DNA of 64,000 bases, from NCBI RefSeq assembly GCF_026965535.1, contig NZ_CP114039.1:6572001-6636000 (forward strand), given 5' to 3'. Source of the stretch: Corallococcus sp. NCRR (GTDB lineage Bacteria > Myxococcota > Myxococcia > Myxococcales > Myxococcaceae). Both the position numbers and the translations under genes were made by a program. Of this stretch, positions 46,300-58,200 are shown in pieces. Position 1 is the stretch's first letter, and every line of letters begins with the position of its first letter. The notes under the pieces were generated by a model that was given only the letters and a program-made list of their open reading frames with translations, had not been told where the DNA came from and ran no database searches.

Positions 46300-49200
46300 T
46301 GCTCGCGCTTCAAGGCCTCCACGCGCGTGGCCAGGTGCTCCGGCGTCGCGGCCTGGAACAGCTCCCGAAGGGGGAGCTCCACGCCGAAGGCGCCGCGCAG
46401 CCGGGACACCAGCTGCGTGGCCAGGAGCGAGTGTCCGCCCAGGTCGAAGAAGCTGTCGCGGATGCCCACCGTCTCCACGCCGAGCAGCCGCGAGAAGAGG
46501 CCCACGAGGATCTCCTCCGTGGGGGTCCGCGGCGGGGCGGCGCCTTCGACGCTCGCGAAGGCGCGCGCGTCCGGGGCGGGCAGGGCCTTGCGTTCGACCT
46601 TGCCGCTGGTGGACACGGGCATCGCGTCCATCGCGACGAAGGCCGCGGGCACCATGTAGTCCGGCAGCCTTTCGAGCATCCAGTGCCGCAGCCGCGCCGC
46701 GGACGGCACCGCCTCGCGGCCCACGACGTAGCCGATGAGCCGGCGGTCTCCCGCCACGTCCTGCACCGTGACGACCGCCTCCTTCAGCGCGGGATGCGAG
46801 CCGAGCACCGCTTCGACCTCGCCCAGTTCGATGCGGAAGCCGCGGATCTTCACCTGGCCATCGAGCCGGCCCAGGAACTCCAACCGGCCATCGGCCCGCA
46901 CGCGGGCGCGGTCGCCCGAGCGGTACATGCGCGCTCCGGCGGGGCCATGCGGATCCGGCAGGAACCGCTCGGCCGTCAGGTCCGGCCGGTTCAGGTATCC
47001 CTGGGCGACGCCGCCGCCCGCGAGGAACAGCTCACCGGGTACGCCCGCCGGCACCGGCCGCAGGGACGCGTCCAGGACGTAGACGCGTGCTCCGGAGATC
47101 GCGCGGCCAATCGTCGGCAGTCCCTCCTCGGTGCCCTCGGGTGCCACGACGTCACAGGTGGCGAGGACCGCCACCTCGGTGGGGCCGTACACGTTGAGGA
47201 AGCGGTACGGTGCCCCCTGGGGCGGACGCCGGCGCAGCTGATCACCACCGACGCTGATGATGCGCAGGGTGTGGTGCTCCGGGAGTTGCTCCCCGAGGAC
47301 GAGCTCCCCGAGCGCCGTGGTGAAGAACACCGTCTGGATGGCGGCTTCCGCGAGCCAGCGCGCGATCGCGGCGGGATCCGCGCGCACCGCCTCCGGGACG
47401 ATGACCAGCGCCGCGCCAGACGCGAGCTTGGGCCAGATCTCCAGCACTGACGCGTCGAAGGCCGGAGAGGCCAGCACGGCCGCGCGGTCACCGGGGCCTA
47501 CGGGCATGTCCACCTGATGCCAGTCCGTCAGGTGGGCCAGCGCGCCATGGGAGACGGTGATGCCCTTGGGGACGCCCGTCGTGCCCGACGTGAAGATGAC
47601 GTAGGCGGGCGCGGACGGCGGCGGGTCCGCGGGCAGGGCCGTGGCTCCCGGCGCGGCTTCGGCGCCGGGCGTCGTGCCATCCGCGAAGAGCACCCGCAGC
47701 GACGGCGGAATGCGCGCCGCGTGCGCCGGGGTGGTCACGACGGTCGTGGCCTGGGACTCCATGAGGAGGGTGTGGAGGCGCGCGTCCGGCAGCGTCGGAT
47801 CGAGCGGCATGAACACGCCTCCCGCCCGGAGGATGGCCAGCTGCGCGACGATCATCGACGCCGAGCGCTCCATCAGCACCGCGATGGGACGGATGTTCCC
47901 GGGGGACGGGCGCGGCAGCACGCGCGCGAGGCGCGTGGCTTCACGGTCGAGCTGCGCGTAGGTGAGGACGTGCTCTGCGTCGATGACCGCGGGCGCGGAG
48001 GGCGTGCGGTCCACCCAGCCCTGGATGCGCGGGAGCACGCCCGGGGAGTCGTGGGCGGGGAGGGCGGTGGCCTCGACGAGGTCGGTCGCGAGCGCACGCG
48101 TCAGCTGGGAGAGCCGATCCTCTGGCGCGGCCACGATGGCCTCCAGCAGCACGCGCAGCCGCGCAGCCATCCGGTCGATCGTGCCGGCGTCGAACAGGTC
48201 CGTGTCGTATTCGATGACGCCGTCGAAGCCGTCCGGCCCGTCGCGCAGCGACAGCGAGAGGTCGAACTTGGAGGCCTGGCTGCCGGTGGGCAGCTCACGG
48301 AAGACGAGCCCGGGGAGCGCCAGCTCGGCCGTCGACGCGTCCTGGAGCGCGAACACCACCTGGAAGAGGGGCGGATGGCTCAGGCTTCGCTCGGGCCGCA
48401 GCTCCTCGACGAGCTTGTCCAGCGGCACGTCCTGGTGGGAGTACGCCGCCAGCGTCACCTCGCGCACCCGGTACAGCAGGTCCACGAACGTGGGATCTCC
48501 CTCGGTGTTCGCCCGCAGGACGAGCGTGTTCACGAAGAAGCCGATGAGGCCTTCGATCTCCGCGCGCGTGCGTCCGGCGATCGGCGTTCCCACGCAGAAG
48601 TCGTGCTGGCCGGAGAGGCGCGACAGCAACGTCTGGAACGCCGTCAGCAGCACCATGAATGGCGTGGCCCCTTCGGACTGGCCCAGCTCCTTCACCCGCT
48701 CGGACAGGTCCCGGGGCAGGGCCATCGGATGGATGGCGCCGCGGTAGGCGCGAACGGGCGGCCTCGGACGGTCCGTGGGAAGCTCCAGCAGCGGCGGCGC
48801 GCCGGCGAGCGTCTTGCGCCAGTGGTCGAGCTCCGCATAGAGCGCCGGCCCCTCCATCCACCGCCGCTGCCAGGCTGCGTAGTCGACGTACTGGAAGGGG
48901 AGGGGCTCAAGGGGCGAGCCGCGTCCCTGCGTGAAGGCCTCGTAGAGCGCCGCCACCTCGCGGATGAGCACCCCGGTGGACCAGCCGTCGGAGATGATGT
49001 GGTGCAGCGTCACCAGCAGCATGAACGCGCGGTCGTCCCGCTGGAGCAGCGTGACGCGCAGCAGGGGGCCTCGCTGAAGGTCGAACGGCGTGCGGCCTTC
49101 TTCCGCCATCAGGCGGGCTTCCTCGGAGGCGCGCTCCGCCGGAGGCAGCCCGCGCAGGTCCACGTGGCGCAGCGGCGCCGTGGCGTCCGGGGAGATGACC

Positions 49201-52200
49201 TGGACTGGCTGGCCGTGCTCGGCGCGGAACGTCGTCCGCAGCGATTCGTGACGCTCCACCAGTGAGGCGAAGGCTCGCTCCAGCGCGGCCACGTCCAGGG
49301 CGCCGTCGATGCGCACCGCCGCCGGGATGTTGTATGACGCGCTCCCCGGCTCCAGCTGATCCATGAACCACAGGCGCTGCTGGGCGAACGACAGGGGCAG
49401 CACGCCGTCGCGGGGGATGCGCGACATGGCGGTCCACTGGATGCCGGTGCTGGTGCCGATGGCGCGTTCGACATGGGCGGCGAGCGCGCTCACGGTGGGC
49501 GCCTCGAAGAGGGTCCCCACCGGCAACTGAATGCGGAAGGCCTCGCGGATGCGCACGGCCGCCCGGGTCGCCGTCAGGGAGTGGCCGCCGAGCGCGAAGA
49601 AGTCGTCCTCCCGGCCCATGCGCGGCACGCCCAGCACCCGGGCGAGGATCTCCGCGAGCCGCTCCTCCACTGGCGTCGCGGGCGGGACGTAGGTCGTGCC
49701 CGGCGTGGCCTCATCCGCGTCCACGGTGGGTAGCGCCCGGCGGTCCACCTTGCCGTTCACGGTGAGGGGCAGCGCCGCCAGCGACAGGAACGCGGAGGGC
49801 ACCATCGGGTCCGGCAGCCGCGTGAGCAACCAGCGCCTCAGTTCCAGCGGGTCCGGCATCGAGTCGTGGGGCACGACGTACGCCACCAGCTTGCGGTCAC
49901 CGCCCGCGTCGCGGACGACCACGGCCGCTTCACGCACCGCCGCGTGCTCCGCCAGCACCGCTTCGATCTCTCCCAGCTCGATGCGGAAGCCGCGCACCTT
50001 CACCTGGTCGTCGACGCGGCCCTGGTACTCGAGCTGCCCGTCGGCGCGCCAGCGCACGATGTCGCCCGTGCGGTAGAGGCGCTGTCCCGGCGTGGAGGCG
50101 AACGGATCCGGCACGAAGCGCTCGGCCGTCAGGGCCGGACGCTGGCTATAGCCGCGCGCGACGCCCGCACCGCCGATGTACAGCTCGCCCGAGACCCCGA
50201 CCGCGGTGGGAGCCCCGTGCGCGTCCAGCACGTACAGCCGCGTGTTCGCGATGGGGTGGCCAATGGGGACCGCGGAGTCGAAGCGAGCGTCCGGCCCCAC
50301 CTCGAAGGTGCAGCAGCCCACCACCGTCTCGGTCGGGCCGTACTCGTTGATGATGCGCGTGGCCGGTGCGCGCTTCCGCCAGGACGCGAGCGTCGCGGAC
50401 GTCAGGGCCTCGCCGCCCACGACGAAGCAGCGCACCCGTCCCGCGACGTCCACGTCCGACAGCTGCGCCTCCAGGAGGGACAGCTGCGTGGGCGTCAGCT
50501 TGACGATGGAGTGGTCCATGCCCGAGCGCAGCACCTGCGCCAGGCCCTCGCCCGCGCGGCCCTCCGGCACCAGGACGACGCGTCCACCGGCCATCAGCGG
50601 CGTCAGGAGGCTGGTGATGGTCAGGTCGAAGCCCAGCGGCGAGTGCACAGGTGCACCCGCGCCCGCCGCCGCGTCATAGGCGTCACGGCTCCAAGCGAGG
50701 TAGTTCACCGCGCCCCCGTGCGTCACCATGACGCCCTTGGGCCGGCCGGTGCTCCCCGACGTGTAGAGGACGTACGCCAGCTGCTCCGGGGCCACCGCCA
50801 CACCCAGGTCCGTGCCGTCCTCGGAGGACAGGTCGGTCTCGTCCAGGCACAGCGTGTTCCCGTTGATGCGGGGCAGCGCGCCGCGCAGCTCGGAGTGGGC
50901 GACCAGCACCCGTGCGCCGCTGTCTTCGAGCACGTAGGCGAGCCGCTCGTGCGGGTAGCTCGGGTCGAGGGGCACGTATGCGCCTCCGGCCTTGAGCACG
51001 CCGAGTACGGCCACCACAAGGTCCGGGCTCCGCCGCAACGCGAGCGCCACGCGGACCTCCGGCCCCACGCCGCCGCGGCGCAGGACGCGCGCCAACTGGT
51101 TCGCCCGCGCGTTCAGCTGGCCATATGTCAGCTGCTCGGTGCCGGACTCGACGGCCACGGCGTCGGGCGTGCGCCGCGCCTGGGACTCGAACAGCGCCGC
51201 GACGTGGGGCGCCGGCATGGAGGCCGTAGCCGTGTCATTCCAGGTGCGCAGCAGGTGTCCGTACTCGCTCGCGTCCAGGAGCTGGCTGTGCTCGTAGCGC
51301 TCGCGGGGATGCAGGGCCATCCGCTCCAGCGTGCGCAGGTAGATGCCGGCGATGCGGTCCAGCTTCGCCTCGTCCCAGTCGCGTCCGTGGCTGCGCAGCG
51401 TGAGCTTCACGTCCTGTGATTCCGGATCCACGCTGAACGTCGTGTCGAGCGGCAGGTCCAGCCACGACGTCTCCCAGTACGGCTCCACCAGTCGCACGCC
51501 CGGGATGCCCGTCAGGCCCGCGGAGACGTGGAAGTGGACGAAGTTGAAGAGCGCGTCGAACAGGGGACGGCCGCCCAGTTGTTGCTGTAGCCGCGCCATC
51601 GGGTAGCGCCGGTGGGGGAGGAGCGCCTGCTCGCGAGCGAATACGTCGCGGACCAGCTCCACCCAGCTGCCGCCTCCCAGCTTCAGCGCGAAGGGCACGC
51701 TGTTGAGGAACAGGCCCAGGACACGCTCGCCATCCGTCACCTCCGGACGTCCGTTCACCACGAAGCCCGACACCACGTGCGAGGACCCGTCGAGCACGCC
51801 GCGCACGCGCAGGTGCGCGGCGAGCAGCACGCTCTTGAGGGGCACCACCGCCTGGTGCGCTAGCGCGCGCAGGCCCTGGGTGGTGGAGGCCGACAGGGGG
51901 AACTCGCGGAACAGCAGCGGCCCGGGCCCCTGCGCCGGGGACCGGGGCGCGGCGTTCGCCCTCGCGCGGGCCACCTCCGCCAGTTGCTCGCGCCAGTACC
52001 GCTGGGCCGCTTCGGAGTCGAGCGTCTGGCGCTCGAGCGCCACGAACTCGCGGTACGCCGCCGCCAGCGGTGGGACGGGCGACTCTGCACCCTGTCGCAC
52101 GGCCAGGGCGCGGGGGAGGAACTCCGCCAGCAGCGAGGCGAAGCTCCAGCCATCCAGGATGGCGTGGTGGAAGATGACGGAGAGCTGCACCGTCCGTCCG

Positions 52201-55200
52201 GTCCGCCGGTGGAAGCCGAAGCGGATGAGCGGCGCGTGCTCCCAGGCGAAGGGGCGGGAGCGTTCGCGCTCCAGCCACGCCACCAGGTGGCGGTCCTGAT
52301 CGGCGCGGGACATGGCGCTCAGGTCCTCCACGTGTAGGGGCACCTCTACCTCGCGGTGCACGAACTGCAAGGGCACGTCGTAGTGGGCCAGGTCGAACGA
52401 GGTCCGCAGCACCGCGTGGCGCATGGCCAGCTCTCGCAGCACGCGCCGCAGCGTCACGGGCTCCAGGTCCACCTCCAGGTGGAAGCTGAATGCGTCGTGG
52501 TAGAGCGCGGTCTCCTGGCTGAACTCGCTCTGGAAGAGCATGCCCGCCTGGAGCGTCGCCAGCGGATAGGCATCCTCCAGGTCCGGAGGCAGCCGCGAAC
52601 GGTCTCCGGCGGAGAGCAGCGCGAACGGCGCCTGGGCGGCCGCGTCCGCCGCGGCGCGCACCTGTCCCTGGAGTGCTTCCGCCATTGCGCGGACGGTCTG
52701 CTTCTCCAGCAGCATCGCCACCGACAGCTCCAGCCCCCGCTCGCGGGAGCGCGCCACGTACTGGATGGCGCGGATGGAGTCGCCTCCCAGGTCGAAGAAG
52801 CTGTCGTCGATGCCCACCCGCGCCACGCCGAGCAGCTCCGCGCCCACGGCGCAGAGGATCTCCTCGGTGGGAGTCCGGGGGGCCTGGTAGCTCGTGCCCA
52901 GCTCGGGGCGCTCGCCGTCCGGCGCCGGCAGCGCGCGCCGGTCCACCTTGCCATTGGCCGTGAGCGGCAACTCCGCGAGCGTCACCAGCGCCGCGGGCAG
53001 CATGTGCGCGGGCAGCTTGTCCGCGAGGAACGCGCGCACCGCGTCGATGGTCAGCGTCCGTCCCTCGGTGGACACGACGTAGGCCACCAGGGACTTCTCC
53101 CCGGCGATCTCCCGCACCATCACCACGGTGTCCTGCACCGCCGGGTGCCGCCGCACGGCGGTCTCGATTTCACCCGGTTCGATGCGGAAGCCGCGGACCT
53201 TCACCTGCTGGTCCACGCGGCCGAGGAACTCGAGCGTGCCGTCCCTGCGCACGCGGCACCGGTCGCCCGTGCGATACAGCCGCGCGCCGGGCAGGGTGCT
53301 GAACGGATCCGGGACGAACCTCTCCGCCGTCAGCTCCGGCTGGTTCAGGTAGCCGTGCGCCAGACCGTCGCCCGCGGCGTATAGCTCGCCGGGCGCGCCC
53401 ATGGGCACCTGCTCCATGGCGGCGTCGAGCACGTAGACGCGCGTGCCCTGGATGGAACGGCCCAGCGGCACGCCCGCGCGGAGGTCCTCGCGGGATTTGA
53501 TCGGGAAGCAGCAGGTGAAGGTCGTGTTCTCCGTGGGGCCATAGCCGTTGATGACCTGGCAGCCCGGGTGCGCCTCCAGCACCCGCGCGACGTGCGGGGG
53601 CGACAGCACGTCACCGCCCGCGAGCAGCTGGCGCACCGGCGCGAGCGCCTCCAGGTGGGAATCGACGACCTGATGGAAGAGGCCCGCGGTGAGCCACAAC
53701 GTGGTGACGCGCTCGCGCGCGATGAGCCCGGAGAGCGCATCCAGCGACAGCGCCTGGGGCGGCGCGATGATCAACCGGGCGCCGTTGAGCAGCGCGCCCC
53801 ACACCTCGAAGGTGGACGCGTCGAAGGCGAGCGGCGCCAGCTGGAGCAGCGTCTCCTCCGGCGACAGGCGCACCCAGCCGGGCTCTCTCACCAGCCGGAG
53901 CACGCCTCGGTGCGGAACCGCGACGCCCTTGGGACGGCCCGTCGAACCGGAGGTGAAGAGGACGTAGGCCTCGGACTCCGCGCCCACGCCGTGCGCGGGG
54001 GCGTGCACCGGCGCGCGGGCGATCGCCGCTGCGTCCGTGTCCACGCACACGAAGGGGATCCACTGTGCAGTCAGGCCGTCCGCGATCTCCGACGTCGTCA
54101 CGATGGTCGCGGGCCGCGTCTCCTCCAGCAGGAAGCCCAGGCGCTCCGGCGGGTCGTTCACGTCCAGCGGCACGTAGGACGCACCGGCCTTGAGGATGGC
54201 CACCAGCGCCACCACCAGGTCCAGCGAGCGTTCCAGCGCGAGCGCGACCCGGGCCCCGGGCCCCACGCCCTGCGCGCGCAGGTGGTGAGCCAGTTGGTTC
54301 GCGCGGCGGTCGAGCCCGGCGTAGTCCAGCGTCTGTCCCTCGAACACGAGCGCCACCGCGCCGGGGGCTTGCGCCACGCGCTGTTCGAAGCACGCGGGAA
54401 TGGACAGCGCGGGAGGAACACCGCGCACCGGGCCGCTCCAGGCCGCCAACTGCTGGAGCTCCCCGGGAGGCAGCATGGACAGCGCGTGGATGCGCTGTCC
54501 GGGGTTCGCCACGGCGGAGTGGGCCAGACGCAGGAAGTGCTCCCACATCCGCTCCATCGCCTCGCCGTCGAGGACGTCGGTGTTGTACTCGGCGACGACC
54601 TTCAGCGCGCCTTCCTCGGGGGTGAGGATGAAGAGCAGGTCCCAGCGCGCCAGGCCGTTGCTCTCACCCTCCATGAGCTCCAGGGAGAGGCCCGGCAGCC
54701 GCATCGCGGGCATGGGGGCGTTCTCCAGCACGAGCTTGGCCTGGAAGAGCGGCTGGCCCGTGGTGGCGCGCTGATCACGCAGCTCCTGCACCAGCCGCCC
54801 GAACGGGGTCTCCTGGTGCTCGTAGGCGTCCAGCGCCACCTGCCGCACGCGCGCGAGCAGCTCCCGGAAGGTGGGCTGCCCGGACAACCGCGTGCGCAGG
54901 ACGAGCTGGTTGGTGAAGAAGCCGATGATGCCTTCGAGCGCCTCGTGCTCGCGGCCCGCGATGTCGGTTCCGACGACGATGTCGTCCTGGCCCGTGTGCC
55001 GCTGCAACAGGACGTCGAACAGGGCGAGCAGCACCATGAATAGCGTGGCGCCCTCGGCGCGCGCGAGCGCCTCCAGCTCCCCGGTCAGCTTCGCGGGGAG
55101 GGTGAAGCGTCGGCCGTCGCCCTGGAAGCGCTCGCCGGGCGGGCGCGGGACGTCCGCGCGCAGCTGCAACGTGGGGAGCTCCTCCAACTGCTTGCGCCAC

Positions 55201-58200
55201 CAGCCCAGGTTCTCCGCCAGCGTGCCGGACTCCAGCCAGCCGCGGTGCCACGCGGCATAGTCCGCGTACTGGAACGGCAGCTCCGTCAGCGGCGAGGGCT
55301 GTCCCTGGCTGAAGGCGCCGTAGAGCGCCGCCAGCTCGCGCAGGAACACGCCGCCCGACCAGCCGTCGGAGACGATGTGGTGCAGCGTCAGGCAGAGCAC
55401 GTGCTCCTGCTCGGCCAGGCGCAAGAGCACCGCGCGCAACAGCGGGCCCTTCTCCAGGTCGAACGGGCGCACCGCCTCCTCGCGCGCCAGCCGGCGTGCG
55501 CCGGCCTCGGCCTCGTCGCGCGGGCGACCCGACAGGTCCACCAGCGGAAGCGCCGGAGGGGATGCGGGCGAGATGACCTGCACCGCGCGCGCTTCGTCCT
55601 GGCGGAAGACGGTGCGCAGCGCCTCGTGACGGCGGATGAGCTCGGCCAGACCCTGCGCCAGCGCCAGCGGGTTCAGCGTGCCGTGCATCCGCACCGCCGC
55701 GGGCACGTTGTAGAGCGGCGAGCCCGGGGAGAGCTGGTCGGCCAGCCACAGCCGCTCCTGCGCCAGCGACAGGGGCAGGGGACCGGTGCGCGGCAGCGCG
55801 GTCAGCGGGGGCACGGCCCGGCGGGGCTGGGTGTTCGCGTCGATGTGACGGGCCATCGCGGCCACCGTCGTCACGTCGTTCATGAAGGCGCTGAGGGGCA
55901 GCTCCACTCCGAAGGCCGTGCGGATGCGCGCGATCACCTGCGTGGCCATGAGGGAGTGGCCCCCCAGGTCGAAGAAGTCGTCGTGGAGGCCGACGCGGTC
56001 GGTCTTCAGCACCTCGGCCCAGAGCGCGGCCACCCGGCGCTCCGTGTCCGTCGTGGGCGCGGCGAAGCTCCCGTCCCGCGCCGTGTCCGGTGCTCCCGGC
56101 GGCGGCAGGGCCTTGCGGTCCAGCTTCCCGTGCGGCGTCAGCGGGAGCACTTCCAAGGGCACGAAGGCCGACGGGACCATGTAGTCCGGCAGCTGGGACT
56201 CCAGCGCCTCGCGCAGGCCGCGCGCCACGTCGGGCGTGGCCACCACGTAGGCCACCAGTCGCGGATCTCCCGGGCTGTCCTCGCGCAGGATGACCGCCGC
56301 GTCGCGCACGCCCGGCCGGGCACGCAGCGCCGCTTCAATCTCTCCCGGCTCGATGCGGTAGCCGCGCAGCTTCACCTGATCATCGACGCGGCCCAGGTAC
56401 TCCAGGCCTCCGTCGGGCAGCCGGCGCACGCGGTCGCCCGTGCGGTACAGCCGGGCGCCGGGAACGCGGGCGTAGGGGTTGGGCACGAAACGCGCGGCGG
56501 TCAGGTCGGGCCGGCCCAGGTAGCCGCGCGCGAGCCCCACGCCCGCGACGCACAGCTCACCGGGGACGCCCACCGGCACGGGCCGCAGCCCCGCGTCCAG
56601 CACGTACACCTGCACGTGGGCCAGCGGCTGGCCGAGCGTAGGCCGCTCCGGATCCACGTTCGGGTTGAACGTCGCGCAGACGGTGACCTCCGTGGGGCCG
56701 TAGGCGTTGACGAAGCGAAGCCGGTCCGCCCAGCGCAGCGCGAGCTCCGGCGTGCACGCCTCGCCCGCCGTGAGCAGCGTCTGGAGCCCGGTCGCCTGCG
56801 ACGGATCCAACTGCGCCAGCACGGACGGCGTCAGCGTGACGACGGTGATCTCCTGCTCCCGCAGGGTCTGCTCGAGCGGGGCGCCCGGCATCACCGCGTC
56901 CCGGGGCGCCAGCACCAGCGTCGCGCCTGACAGCAGGGGCGGGAAGATGTCCGAAACAGCCGCGTCGAAGCTCAGCGCGAAGAACTGCAACAGGCGGCTG
57001 CCCGCGCCCAGCCGCATCATCGCGGCCGTCTCGCGAGCCGTGTTGCACAGGCCGCGGTGCTGCAGGAGCGTCCCCTTGGGACGGCCCGTCGAACCGGACG
57101 TGTAGATGACGTACACCAGCGAGCCGCTGGTGGCGCCGCCCTCCAGGTCCTCGCCGGACTCCCGGGCGCACGCGTCCTCCACGTCCTCGATGCACAGGGC
57201 GCGGGCATCCCGTCCGCCCAGCTTCGGGAGCAGGGCGTGACGCGTGAGCACGATCGGTGCGCGCGTGTCCTCCAGGATGAAGCCGAGCCGCTCCGGGTGC
57301 TGGGCCGGATCGAGCGGCACGTACGCACCGCCCGCCTTCAGGATGGCGAGCAGGCCCACGACCATGTCGAACGAACGCTCGAAGCACAGCCCGACGAGCG
57401 TCTCCGGGCCCACGCCGCGCTGCCGCAGCACGCGCGCGAGCCGGTTGGCCCTCGCGTTGAGCTCCCGGTAGGTGAGCGCCGCGTCGCCAAGACGCAGCGC
57501 GGTGGCGTCCGGAGTGCGCGCGGCCTGGGCCTCGAAGAGACGATGCGCGCAGCTCTCGTCCGGCTCACCGGCGCGGGTCTCCGCCCAGTCCACGAGGAGC
57601 CGGTGCCGTTCACCGGCCTCCAGCATGTCCAGGCTTTCCAGCGGGGCATCCGGCTGGGACACCGCCGCCGTGAGCAGGCCGCTCAGGTGCGCCACCAACT
57701 GGCGCGCCGCCGCCGCGTCGAACAGGTCCGTGCTGTACTCCAGCCGGCCCCGGAGTCCCGCGGCGCTTTCGGACAGCGCCAGGCGCAGGTCGCCCTGGAG
57801 GAAGTGGCTGGGGAGCTCCAGTTGCTGGAGGGTGAGGCCCGGCAGCGGCTGCGTGGCGAGCGGATCCGGAACGATGGCCAGCACGTTCTGGAACAGCGGC
57901 GAAGCTCCCGGGTGCCGCGCCGGCCGCAGCGCCTCCACCAGCTTCTCGAACGGCAGGTCCTGGTGGGCGTAGGCCCGCAGCGTCACGTCGTGCACGCGCG
58001 CGAGCAGTTCGCGGAAGGTCGTCACGCCCGTCAGCCGCGTGCGCAGCACCAGCGTGTTGACGAAGAAGCCGATGAGCTCCCGCGCCTCCGGCCTCTCGCG
58101 GCCATGGACGGGCGTGCCCACGAGGATGTCGTCCTGACCCGAGTAGCGGGCCAGCAGCAGCTGGTAGGCCGACAGCAGGACGACGAAGGGCGACACGCCC

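Noticed and set aside
42828..47450. 1540-codon open frame on the plus strand inside the NRPS
   Set aside because: Antisense to a well-supported NRPS. Its translation is His/Arg/Gln-rich with no domain; long antisense frames are expected at this GC content.
52670..52900. Epimerisation domain after the GGDSI T domain of module 2
   Set aside because: The following 430 residues lead directly into an A domain and carry HHAILDGWS in a condensation context; no separate E domain fits.
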